DNA of 64,000 nt from assembly GCA_000827265.1 (NCBI GenBank), contig KN834804.1, forward strand, positions 287,751-351,750, read 5' to 3'. Of the stretch, positions 34,360-46,609 are shown piece by piece. The notes beneath the pieces are model-generated. The model was not told the origin of the DNA, searched no databases, and saw nothing but the letters and a program-made list of their open reading frames with translations. The stretch comes from Collybiopsis luxurians FD-317 M1. Taxonomy: Eukaryota > Basidiomycota > Agaricomycetes > Agaricales > Omphalotaceae. The translations under genes were made by a program, and so were the position numbers. The first letter of the stretch is position 1. The number at the start of each line of letters is the position of its first letter.

Positions 34360-37300
34360 CTATTCCCAATTGACATAAGTTTGGACATACTCAAGGTTTT
34401 TTAAATAGAATTCCTTATCTGGATCATCATCCCACGCAAGATATACAGCTTTTTGGCTGGCATTAATAGCATTATGAAGGTCATCAGCTTTGTTATCAAT
34501 CTCATATTTCTGTCTGAGAAGGGTTCCAAGGATTGAGAGCCTACCCGCTTTCTCAATTCCACTATTTGATGTAAGGTCAATAGATTTTTGAATTGCATTA
34601 ATTGCATTTTGAAGATCAGTTGACATTTTAGTCAAATCATACTGATAGCCCCATGCTGTTGCCAAGATGTAAAGCCAAAAAGATTTATCAGAATAACTTT
34701 CATGGACATGTGTAATTGCCTCCTGCAAGCTATTGATTTCATTTCTAAGATCATGTATCATTCTAGATCTCTCATGATTGTAGTTACTAGAGATATCAGC
34801 TATCTTCCATGCTATATTTTGAAGTTCTTTTGTTTGATCAAGGTCCCTTATGGCTTGTCTCCCCATGAGTTGCTTGTTCTGAACATGATAAAAAATATGG
34901 GCCGCATGCAGGAAGTCACTTAAGTGATTTTGATATCGAAATTTTCTATGCAATGCTTTCCCAATCTCATTCAGTTGATCATAGAATTGAGTTGCATCTG
35001 AATTATGGAAAAGTTGGGTTAAACATTGAATAATTTCTGTGTAGTTGGATAGGTTTTTCTGGGCAACTGTTATCAGATGATTCTGACAATGAACTAGAAA
35101 CAGGCGGAATATCTTAATTTCAACTCCAAATTCCTCTATATTCCATTCCTTGTCCCGATAATGTATTGACAGACGATTGCCATTTTGTTTCAATGAGTTT
35201 CCTGCCATAGGTGTGTTGACAAAATTTTTTTTGTAAAAACTGATGGCATCTTCTGGGATCTTGCTCAATTTCTCATTTATGAATGGCCTGCCTGCTTGAT
35301 CTCCATATGAAGCACCATAATTCTCTAGGAACTTTTGCTGTTCGGAAGACAGTTCATCTCGAAGAAGGGCACACTGATATCCAAATGCAAGTTGATTCCC
35401 TTCATCCTGAGCCTTATAGTGCATTAATTGTTGATCGAGCAGGCCGCCTATTAATTGTAAACAACACTGAAGGTATACATATTTTTGTTCAAGATCAAGT
35501 GAGATAATTTCTGAAGATCTGAGCCCCTTTGAGGATGAAGCTATTTTATATAAAGGTTTCAGCACAGCTACTTTGCCAATGAGGTCCATCATCCAAAAAA
35601 GAGTTCTTTTCCAGCCAGTAATTTGGCTCTGAGACTCAGGCTCTTCTGATGTATTTTTGTAGTTGGGAGATGAAGCAGTAAAATCCCATTGGTATGAGTG
35701 ATTTTGCACGCCTTCATTGCCGATTCCAATCATGTTACAAAGGTTGTTGTAATAATTAACAATTTGGCTATGGAACTCTGGCTCCTCGTGGAAAATATAA
35801 TGTGACTTTGACCATTGCTGCAATTTCACCTTTGTTTTATCAGAACATAATTCTCCAGAACAGAAAGTGAGGGCCCCATTTTTATCAGTAGAGATAATTA
35901 AGCATTGACTTTGGTTTTTTGAGCAGGTAAGATAAAGTTTGCGAGTGCATGAATTATCATGGATATCAAGAGCCATAGTGTAGTAGAAGCTCCATCCATC
36001 AATACTAGGGGCATGAACTGACCCGGCATATCTTTTCACTTCCTGAAGGAATGTTGGACCCTGACACAACTCTAGGGTTGAACTCCCAGCTACATATGGT
36101 GTTGTAATAAAAGGGTGACAAATACTCTGAGACAATTGGAACTCCAGTCCAGTATTTTCATCACTATCCGGATTCCATCCCCAGAAGAATACCCTTGCAA
36201 TGCTTAAGGCACTTTCAAGACCAAGCCACAGAATAGGGATTGATGACGAATTAGTGCTTTGAACAAGAGTAAAACAGCCTAGATATCCAACCACTGTAAG
36301 AATTATCCCTAAAAAAATACCAATCAATGATAATATAAGGGACCACATGTTTTTAGGATTAGTGAATGCTTCAAGCTGTGATTCCCAGGGATGTATTGGT
36401 TTTTTACCAATTTTCTTTGCCTTTGAGGAGGTGCTAAGTAGATGCTTTAAATAAAAGGAACATATGTTTTAACTAATTGTAAAAATAATCCTTTGTGTTC
36501 ACGTACCAAATAATTGCCACTTTCAAGATCTCCACTGCTTGAAGCAGATTCATTTTTCACTTTTACCTATAAAATCTCAATAAATATTCATTAAAAACAG
36601 ACATAGACATACATTATCTATGATTGCACTCAGGTTTTTCAAGGCCTCCAGTGAAGTTCCCTCTTCTCCCCACCAGGCATCTTGGATTTTGGGAGGCTGG
36701 ATGAGATGTCTGATCTCATTCTTGAATTCCAAATCAATGTCTGTTTGATGATCCATATCTGGGTTCATATAGATATCCCGCTGGATGACAATTACTGCCA
36801 ATCTTTGCTCGACCATCTGAAACAGTCTGAGCTGCAGGGCAAACTGGCAGCATACAACAACCATCAGACTACCCACTATACGCAAAGTTGGAAATACCCA
36901 TCCCAGTGTATGAGGATTGGAATGATAAATAGGAATATATGGAGTCCAAGCAAAGACACCAAAAATAAGTGAATAGATCACCATAGATATATTCCAATGT
37001 GTGTTTGAACTTCTGGACTCTACTTTCCATGCATTTATTCGGGGAAGTCCATGCAGTAGACTCTTTATTTTAGCCTCTGCTTCTGAAATCTTTTCAGGCC
37101 CTACAGCCATCATAGATGCTATAGAACCTGCAGGCACAAACCCAGCATCAGCAAGCCACTGAGAGCCAGACCGACCAAGTATATTGTTTGGAATGCAGCA
37201 AAGCATGATGCTGAAACCAGCCTTTGCAATGCCTAAGCTCCCGAAGATTGACATGGGTGAGGCGGCAGAGTACAGATACCCTTTGTCAAGTGTCGACCCT

Positions 37301-37407
37301 ATGTGCCGCTCACATTGTTCAGTCCCTAGCAATGGAAGTAGAGCACTGACATCTTGGATTCCGCCAGTAACTGTAGTTCCAAAGGTTGCGGTGCTTGAGT
37401 TAGACAT
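34360..37407 (-). CDS. Large membrane protein with C-terminal TPR-like repeats, unknown function
   Basis: Three exons (36613-37407, 36507-36566, 34360-36444) give an uninterrupted 979-residue protein. The first about 390 residues contain several hydrophobic helices: FGSLGIAKAGFSIMLCC, MVIYSLIFGVFAWTPYIPIY, IVGSLMVVVCCQFALQL, then MWSLILSLIGIFLGIILTVV and a further one. A long soluble region follows, and the last about 170 residues contain TPR-like units with the spacing seen in fungal TPR/CHAT and NLR sensors (LQNAINAIQKSIDL...RLSILGTLLRQKYE...LHNAINASQKAVYLAW). I do not recognise the family by name. A membrane-anchored protein with an NLR-style repeat region is unusual. It is one of the few intact genes in this half of the window and lies between the hAT-like element and the CHO2 remains. 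Confidence 0.8.
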
Positions 37408-37936
37408 GCTGGTAGCTCAGAGCCCGAGGAACGGACATATCACCCATTAAATAGATATTGCACACACCTTGAATGAAAGAAATCATGTGACCTTATGAAT
37501 GGACTCAATGCACGGAGTTTGATAGCATTGTGCAGCATGGTTTGAACAGGCACTATTAAGGCAAGTCGTACAGACAGCAAAATCCGATTCCGCTCCCTTC
37601 GCAAAATACAGAATTCAGTCTCCTATCATGGGGCTACGTACATAGGCTCAAGAACGGCCATTGTCTGACATCTGTCATAGTTCTCAAGAATGGAAGGCCG
37701 GCCTTGCCTATGCCATGAGACCACGATGCATGCACATTGAAAGAAATTATTCTCGGATCAATCATGTATACGTATTCGGTAGACCACTAGAAAACACGTA
37801 GCGGATGTCATCACCTCATGATCATGAAAAAGTACGCCGCATCTAGAAAAACGGAAAAGAAAACACCACCGCGATCTGCCATCTAAGTAACGACCATCCA
37901 TGTACATCCACTCCAAAAATCCGTTCATCCCAAACT
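37408..37936. other. Spacer between the membrane/TPR gene and the CHO2 3' end
   Basis: 529 bp that should hold the promoter of the minus-strand membrane/TPR gene and the CHO2 3' UTR. No distinct element is recognised. Confidence 0.4.
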
Positions 37937-40900
37937 TCAGAGGTGATCACACCACATCTGTTTCGACAGCAATATCCTATTAGCCAACGCCGACAGATTA
38001 GCATCGGCAACCGCCACCTCCGGCGCATACTCGACCCCGAATGTCTGTTCGATAGCAGAGCATATCCGTTTCGCCTGATGCTCGGACCAGAAGCTAAAAT
38101 CGTCTGGGTCGGGATCTGGGCCCGGGTTATGAGTCCGGTCTTCTCCGTACCGGTCTCTTTCCCCTTCCCCTCCCCCGGAGCTTTCTCCTACGTGTCCGCC
38201 TCTACCCCCACCCCCACTCTCACCCTCATACTCACCCCCATCTAATCCAGTCGAGCGAGAGTCAACGTCTGTGTCCGCCACCGTAGCCCGGAGCGGAGAG
38301 TCGGCCTCGTGGTCTTTGAAACGTGGGCGCGGAGTACTTGGCTCGCCTCGGAAACCAGAAGTATGTTCCGCAACATAGGGATCTTCACTCTTACATGCAA
38401 GCGGTACCAAGGACGGGTCCGAGTCAAGACACAGCGGTACGATCCGCATGAGACTTTTACGGACAGATCAACATTGAGCTCGGTTGGGGAATCGACTGCA
38501 TAGGACAGGCGATTTCGCGTTCAGCATGTATCCAGTCAAGCAAAGAACACGAGGTTGACTTACCGTATATTTCGATAGGCCCATCCAAACTCATCACATT
38601 GTACTTTCCATCGTGATGGTACCGAATCTGCATAGGAGGAAAACCGGTAAGAACTCATAATCAAAGGGCTGGTGCACTGGTAGCTCACCTCATAACGTCC
38701 AACAATCCAAGGCAACGTATTATCTTTGAACGTTACCACACCGCTCTCCGAATCTTTCACAGGAACGTCCGGACGATCCAAACCCAACGGGATATCGCCG
38801 TCCCACTCTTCATCGTGGACCGGCACCCACATACCCATGGAAGAAGTCTTGGCGACGAGATTCGATTTGTTAGCTCCGGCCTAAAGACGAAGGAGAAAGA
38901 AAAAGTCAGAGTAAGATCTTTGCCTCCTTCAAACAAGCCTTAACTCACCCTATAAATGCCGATCCAGTCTTTCCTTGAATGCATAAGAGGCGCCTGCCAC
39001 CTGATCTTGATAGGTTCACCAAAATGGAATCTGAGCGTCCCTTCAGAGCTAGGCAACACCGTCGCCCGGTATTTCGACGTATCATACGAGGACATGTCCG
39101 TAGCGACCCGACTAACGAACAATCATAAAAAAAACCGTCGTCAGAACAAGGCATGGAAAGAAACAAACAATGCACACATACGTAATAACCAACTTTTCCC
39201 TCGACTGTTGCAAAAGCACCTTGGCATCCGAAACCACCCCGGAGATCTTCGGTCGAGCTATAGAGAAGCATTACGCGGCGGCTTCATCAGCTTCCCACAC
39301 TGCCCCCCTCGAAGAAATGTTCAACTCACACTTTGCCAAAAACTCTTCAACGACATCCACCGTTTCCTCAAACACCTTGTCAAAAGTCCCCTTGACCTCT
39401 TTCGCGACTTTGGCAACGCGCTTCAGCTCTGGAGCGTGTTTTCCGGCTCGTTTTTCCAGAATGCGAGTGTTCTTGCTGGCAACGTTCTTGATGACTTTGA
39501 CAAAGCCCGCTTCTTTGCGGAGCGAGTCGCCGTATAGTTTGGTCATGTGAGGGCTGTAATCCGAAGTGCGGAAGAGGTACGGGAGCGAGAGAAGGAGATG
39601 CGGGGGCCAGAGGGAGCGCCAGACACGAGAGGGAAAGAGGACGGAAGCGGTAGAAAGGAGGAAGGAAGCGGCAGGAAAGGAAGGGGGGCAGAAGAGTAGA
39701 AGTACAAGTGAAAAAAGAATCCAGTCAGCATCATTAACAGCCAAAAGAAAACATGACGTACTTTTCAACACTACTAACAAACCACCAATGTCCCAAATGC
39801 TTGATGACGCCCAGAGAAAAGACCAACTTGCTGCCGCTAATGAGACCGAGCCCGAACCATGCTGCACCACCCATCATTTCTGGGTTGTTGAGGTATCTGT
39901 AAAAGAAGAGAAGGGGGAGAAAAGGGAGAGGGGAAAAGCAGGGAAGGGAGTGAGTGGACGACGCAGGAGTAAGAAGGGGATGAGGATGAGGATGAGCTGA
40001 GCCAAACAACCGGTAAAAAAAACATTACACATACCGATAGATCCCAGAATACTCCACATGAGAAGGAAACTCTTCCATGAAGAAATCACCAAAGAACCAT
40101 CCTTCGCACAATACATCAGCATCCCTCTTTCTCTCTCTTTCTCTCGTGTAAGCTCACCGAAAACACCGAAAACCTCAAACGACTCGAGCGTCGCCCATAT
40201 GTGTAAACCGACGAGCAACTGCAATCAAACAAAACAGAAAAGAAGATTGTTCATCAGCAAACCCGTTCGTCCCATCCACTCGAGAATAACACGAGGATAG
40301 CACACAAACACACATAAAGAAAGGTTTACGAAAAGAAAAGAGAAAGAACACTCACCGCATCCAACGTATGCCTCAACAGCTCATTCCCAACGGTCCAATT
40401 CGACGGGATAGAATACGTACGCCACACGAGACCGAGGAAGGACACTAAGCAAAGAGAAATAGGATCACCATGAGCCTCAAGAAATCGAAAAACTCGACTC
40501 ACCATACATCATACACAAACTAGCATTATAAATCGCCTTGAAATTCGCAAACGATTCCACGATGGCACCTGAAAAAAGGGACGAAAAGAGGTTTTCAATT
40601 TTCGATCTCCGAAAGGCACAAAGGCCCAAACTCACCTTTCGCCCCATCCCCATCCCCAAACGTATAATGATAATTCCTCACGAAATGCTTCACCAAAAAC
40701 TTGCTCTCGCTCTGCGCCCTCAATAAAAGGCCCAACCCAAACACGTGCACCACGCACCACACCAGCGCGTGCACAAAGTGTATCGCGATCAGAGACGAAG
40801 TCGACGCGAATATCGAAGCGGGTAGGACGGTGAAAAGGGCCACGTAGATGAGGAGGACAATGAGCAGGACGTCTGGGGCACTGTGTGACGAATGGGAGGA

Positions 40901-41439
40901 GGGGGGAAGCAATGAGTTTTAGTGAGTTTTGTTAACACGATAAACCACCACCTCCACAGAAACATTCCGTAGCAAATCCAAATTCCTAAAAATGACCATA
41001 TCCCGTCGGAAATACCGATTCATCAGATCATGCTGCGACACCGCAGTCGATCTGCGAGCGCGACCGGCAGTTCCAGCCCCGGGAATATTCCCCTTCCCAG
41101 ATCCAGAACGAGCACCCGAACCGAGCGAAGGCACCGGCGACTCCCTCGAAACACTACCACTTCCCACAACCGACGACGAGGGACTACCCTTTTGACCCAA
41201 AGGCGACCTCCTCCCGCGCCCACCCGAGCTCGATCTCGAGGAAATTCGAGGGGGGCTTGCCCTTCCAACAGAGCCTGAAGACGATCTCGACTTCGATTGG
41301 GATTTACCCTCGAACATCAAGAGTCCGGAACGTTCCTCGCCTTCCATCTCCATCTCAGTATCCCCCTCCTCCGTCTCCGTTTCCGTCTCAGCTTTTCCGT
41401 CTCCAACTCCAAATCCGTATCATCTGTAGCTGACTCACC
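37937..41439 (-). pseudogene. CHO2: CHO2 phosphatidylethanolamine N-methyltransferase, 3' part
   Basis: Read leftward from the MULE edge. Exons: about 41436-40968, 40636-40880, 40503-40568, 40356-40444, 40158-40218, 40035-40101, 39762-39896, 39330-39553, 39182-39257, 38949-39111, 38689-38880, 38564-38637, 37937-38495. They encode the second methyltransferase half with its membrane helices (SQHDLMNRYFRRD, SGIYRYLNNPEMMGGAAWFG), the C-terminal domain ([20 protein letters not shown]) and the terminal motif FGVEYAPEVAVADANLSALANR. In intact fungi Cho2 is an ER enzyme making the first methylation of PE toward PC. Lesions: donor of exon 40968 reads GAATGT instead of GT; a one-base shift near 41393 (TEK to AETE); a one-base shift near 38460 before LMRIVPLCLD; and loss of the 5' part to the MULE insertion. 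Confidence 0.85.
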
Positions 41440-41541
41440 CATCTTCGCCACAAGGACCCGCACATTTGGCGGATCACGTGATGGGTTACGTGAGTCCCTA
41501 ACGCCATACCCGCAGCCCGTCGCGTATCAACTGACTTTGCT
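41440..41541 (+). repeat. MULE left terminal inverted repeat
   Basis: About 100 bp matching the complement of 48121-48222 with only scattered mismatches, ending inward in AACTGACTT-GCT. Confidence 0.92.
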
Positions 41542-44500
41542 TTCATCGCGTTGCGCAATGTACATGAAAGGACCACTTGCATGGTCAAGCACCTTGCTTG
41601 CTGCTGATGAAGGCATCTCCATCATTAGGGTGAGGAAGTGAAAATGGAAATTAAACATTACATCTAAGACAAGTAACCATTGAATATTGAATCTATAAAG
41701 GGATCAAACTTTGCTCAGTTTCCTTTCGCCCATGCATATAAGCAATGTATCAGTTGGTGTTGATGTAGGCTGCATTGTAGCTGCAAAATCTCCTGACGAA
41801 CACCTTCTGGGACTGCTAGTGCACCCAATGCTTGGCTTGGCTGGCTATGACTTGGCTTTATTTGAATGGCTCATCCCCAAATAGGCCAAATGGCACTGCA
41901 GCTTGACTATTTATAGCAAATTTATAGTCTGATTTCCCAAAAATAGAGCAGCGGCTCGAGTATGGCTCCCCCATAACAGGAAGATGCTCGGCTAAGCTCC
42001 GTTTATTCTGACTTGGCGCGCGGCGCGCAGGTTTTCTAGGCCGAGCCTTGGGTGCACTAGCGACACCATCCCCAATTAGTAATTACCTAGTTTGTCGATG
42101 TTGATGAAGCGTGACCTTCGGACCGATTTGATTTGTGCAGTTTCTGCGAGTGAAGTGGAGTGCAATAGACCTTGCAAGCAAGGTGATAGGAGATTGGCAT
42201 CGTAGAGTAGATTTAGTTGTACTGCATAGAATTAAATAAAATACACAAAAATGGGTTGAAGGAACCAAACACGATGAGCTCAGTGCTAGAAGACTTGCCC
42301 GACTATTGCTCCCACATTCTCAATGCCAATGGAAGGTATGGCAAACCTAAGCGTTATCACCTATTTCTAACATCAAATAGATCCAGACAGTATCAGAAAG
42401 TGCTCACATTGCAAATACACTGGGAAAGTCGCGACATTTCCACAGAAAAAGAATTTGACTTACCTCAAAAAATGTCATCTGTGCCACATGCGTGACAAGG
42501 CAACTGCAAGGAAAAGACACGAAGGCGACGCGTCAAACAATAAAGAAAATATTCCAATAGTTGCTGACAAGGAACCAGAGGTCCAGAAAAACGTGGATTG
42601 GCACAAGTTCAAAGAAATTCTTGGCCAGGCAAAAAAGACATCGATTGACATTGATTACATCGTTGATCTGGAGCAACTCTGTTTCAATATGGAGTCAGAC
42701 ATTGATGAGCAAAAGGAGGAGAGTGAGTTCGAGGCAAAGGAAGGAGAAAACAACGACGATGTACAAGAACTTGAAGTTGGTATGGTAGCGTGTCAGATAG
42801 TGCGGACAATATGGACTGTGGCTGAATTTTGCTTCATGTAAGTTCCAATCATTCACCTACCCACAAAGTCCATCCCCAATACATCAATATTTCCATCTCC
42901 TCTGCTGACCGAGAAATAATCAAAAGGATGCAGGATCACTCACCGTCCAAGGTAATTTGTGAAGCACTCAACACTAAAATACATTAACATTCACATTCAT
43001 CAGATCTGGGACTACATTCTGCGGCGGAATCCCAATATGGAACTCACGGAGAAGCAGATTCAAGCTGAATCGATGCGCATGAATGAAAATCATTGGCGTC
43101 TGGACAATGATCAAGTCAAGTCTGCTCTGAAGTTACTTCAGCACTTCGACCAGGAAAAAATCGAGATCATACCAATAACTCAGTGTGACGGTGCATCGAG
43201 TATTGCTTTCGCCTTCACAGAAATTCTGAATAGGGTAGGGTCAAAAATTGAGGAGGTCCTTATGGACTCGACGTGTAAGTCTAGAGCTAAATCAAATCCT
43301 AAGACTCACAAGATGGAACAGGGAAAACAAATGCCCTTGACTACGAACTCTCCGCCATTGTTGGAGAGCTAAATGGGCAGGCCATACCACTTGCCTTTCA
43401 ACTCAATACCTTAACCGAGGCTGCAGACGAAGAAACGAAGGAGTTATTGCTGTGCGACCTCATTCGCTGGCTGGCAAAACGATGCCCGAACATCAAGTTT
43501 ACACTCAGCGATAAAGATGTTACCGAAATTAATGCTTTTCGCATTGAGACCCCACACGCAAAACACCAGCTATGCTACTGGCATGGACTTAGATATATCA
43601 AAAAGCGACTAGGTGAAAACAGACCTCCTGCTGCTTATGATCCTCGCATTGCTCATCGTCAATTTGATTTTATCGATCCAACCTGGGCACCGGGTGTAAC
43701 TATGGGTGCTGTAGAAGATGCTTCTTTCCGATGCTGAGGTTCCAGAATCGGCAGAAACGCTGAAGATCAAAATCAATCTTAAGACAATGAGAGCAGAAGC
43801 TATATCTGTACCACTGCCTAAAACAAATTCCTCACAGTCTCCGCCACTCACCCAGCATTGCCGAGCTCCTCTTTTCATTCTAACAGATGGAGAAGTCAGA
43901 ACCACAATCTGGCCAGCTCCGCCTTCTCTCAAGGTTGTCAAAAGCGACCTACCAGAATTTTGTCCACTTGAATACCGCTCTCCATTGTTGGAGATGTGGC
44001 GTCGTCATCTACATCAACATCCTTCTATCCCACTGAACGACACCAACAGCACTCCAACTCATCTAACTGGAGATGAAATTTATAAGCGTGCAACTCAAGA
44101 AGTGTACGATTACTGTCGGAAACATGATCTTGCTCAAACTTGGGCATACCTGTGGAATCGATGGTACACTCCGAAGCAGTGGGTTTTGTGGGCTCGTGCA
44201 TCTTGTGATGCAATTCCACATACTAAAACCACAATGATGGTTGAAAGTACCTGGAGATCAATCAAGCGACGCGACTTACATCAATTCAACAGACCGCATC
44301 TTGACCTTCTCATTCACATTGTCCTCACAAATTTGCTTCTGCATATTCGACGAAAAATTCACTATATTCTTGGTCAGCGTCGCATTGGTCGCCCCCGACC
44401 CTTGGCAAAATGGCAGGAGAACCTGAAAAGTGAATGGGAGAATATGAGTCAGCCAGATGAATACAGATCTATGGCAAAAGAACTTGCCTGCCTGAAGGAC

Positions 44501-45442
44501 AAAACTCTCAAGTCCAATGCGAAGGTCGAATTACTTGCAGATATAGAAGCAGAATGTCAGCGTCCCCGTGGTGCATATCATACCAGCCTTGCGACGATGA
44601 CCTGCAGCTGCCCAAGCTATCTCATTAGTAGCTGGCTCCTCTGCAAACATCTCGTGAGAGAGGTCAACCGACAGACTAATAACTTACCGGTGAAAAATCT
44701 TGCCTTCTTTCGTGCCCTGCGTTGGAATCATTAGGGTGTTAACAAAGTTACTTGGACAATTTAAACTCCGCTAACTTGTCCTTACAAAAGTAACTTTAAG
44801 TTACTTAAGTTACTTAAGTTAACTTGTCGCGACAAAGTTACTTCAAGTTACTTTTAAGTTACTTTGTCGCGACAAAGTTACTTTTTTTCCCACGCTTGAC
44901 AGCTAACTTGCCGAGTCTCGGCAAAATGTACTTCTCATTAAAACTTGTTTTTGAGTAATCTACAGTGAGTTGCTGCAATGCAAGAGGTGAGTATCTACAT
45001 ATTATTGTTCTCATGCTATACTAGACCTCAATGGTTCCCCTTCTTGTCTCAGCTGTCAATTATTCATAACTTTGTGAACCTCGTTAGGCTTTAGCTATGC
45101 TGGCACTTGTAACATAAATAGATGATCATTTCATGCATTCTCCCCATTTCTAAGTTGCACAGTGCTACCCAAAGGGCCCACAGGTGTCTCAAAATCCTGG
45201 AATGAATAGTCCAGTACCATTAGTTCAGGATAGAAGCAATTAACAGTATACTTATGCAAATTATACTAGCTCTAACTCAGATTTGAATCTTTTCTCACTA
45301 TGCTGACTCTAACAAAACTGTTAGTACAGAGACAAAGGAAATAGCATAAGATACCTGTACCATAACTATCAAAATGTCATCTCTAGAGCATCAAATGTAT
45401 GTTTTATATAATGACAGGAAACTCAGCCATCACAATAAAGTA

Positions 45443-45939
45443 AAAGAACTCAGTGATGTGCTTAAAGCCTTAATTAAGGCCTCCCAAGGATATTAGGTCC
45501 TAATACCTTAATTGTTGGTCTTAATTAAGATTGAATTAGGTGCAATTTAGGACCTATTTTGATGCTACTTAATTTTCCTCACGCTGTACCTGAGCCCTCC
45601 AAAACACCATCACCCGATTATCTCACCCTGTTCCTGTGCTAGCCGCTGTGACTGTTCATTATTACCTAAGTCTTAGGTGACCAGCTCTGCAGTGACATTA
45701 TTAAACAGAGTTAGTTTTATCTCGTTTCATTGAAGAGTTGCCATATTTTGCCTTTTATGAGATGGAATTCATGTGAAAGCATTTGTCGGCCAGACCAGCA
45801 CCTAAACATTGATTACATATATATTAAGACCTGATTAGGACCTATGTAGATCCGGCTGAATTTAGGTCCTAATTAGGAACCAAATTAAGGCTTTAAACCT
45901 AATTAGGTCTTAAGCCTTAAGCACATCACTGAAAGAACT
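45443..45939. mobile_element. 481-bp hAT-like MITE nested in the 2.8-kb element
   Basis: The element spans 45451-45931. It begins CAGTGATGTGCTTAA and ends TTAAGCACATCACTG, perfect inverted termini, and is flanked by the 8-bp duplication AAAGAACT (45443-45450 and 45932-45939). Subterminal sequence is rich in CCTAATTAGG/CTTAATTAAG palindromes. It has no coding capacity. Confidence 0.92.
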
Positions 45940-46113
45940 GAAATATGCACTGTTTGAGCTGGCAAAATAGTACAAGAATGCCATATTCTCCAGTTGGGGT
46001 TGCATATGAATGTTTGATGGATGAGTGGAAAGTATATTGAGCTCAAATACCTATCTCACTACCAAGTAGAGTGAGTAATTTTGCACAGTATGTATGAGTC
46101 AGGATGCATGCAC

Positions 46114-46609
46114 NNNNNNNNNNNNNNNNNNNNNNNNNNNNNNNNNNNNNNNNNNNNNNNNNNNNNNNNNNNNNNNNNNNNNNNNNNNNNNNNNNNNNNN
46201 NNNNNNNNNNNNNNNNNNNNNNNNNNNNNNNNNNNNNNNNNNNNNNNNNNNNNNNNNNNNNNNNNNNNNNNNNNNNNNNNNNNNNNNNNNNNNNNNNNNN
46301 NNNNNNNNNNNNNNNNNNNNNNNNNNNNNNNNNNNNNNNNNNNNNNNNNNNNNNNNNNNNNNNNNNNNNNNNNNNNNNNNNNNNNNNNNNNNNNNNNNNN
46401 NNNNNNNNNNNNNNNNNNNNNNNNNNNNNNNNNNNNNNNNNNNNNNNNNNNNNNNNNNNNNNNNNNNNNNNNNNNNNNNNNNNNNNNNNNNNNNNNNNNN
46501 NNNNNNNNNNNNNNNNNNNNNNNNNNNNNNNNNNNNNNNNNNNNNNNNNNNNNNNNNNNNNNNNNNNNNNNNNNNNNNNNNNNNNNNNNNNNNNNNNNNN
46601 NNNNNNNNN
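46114..46609. other. Assembly gap (496 N)
   Basis: A run of N inside the nested 2.8-kb element. Any open frame spanning it is an artefact. Its true length is unknown. Confidence 0.99.
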
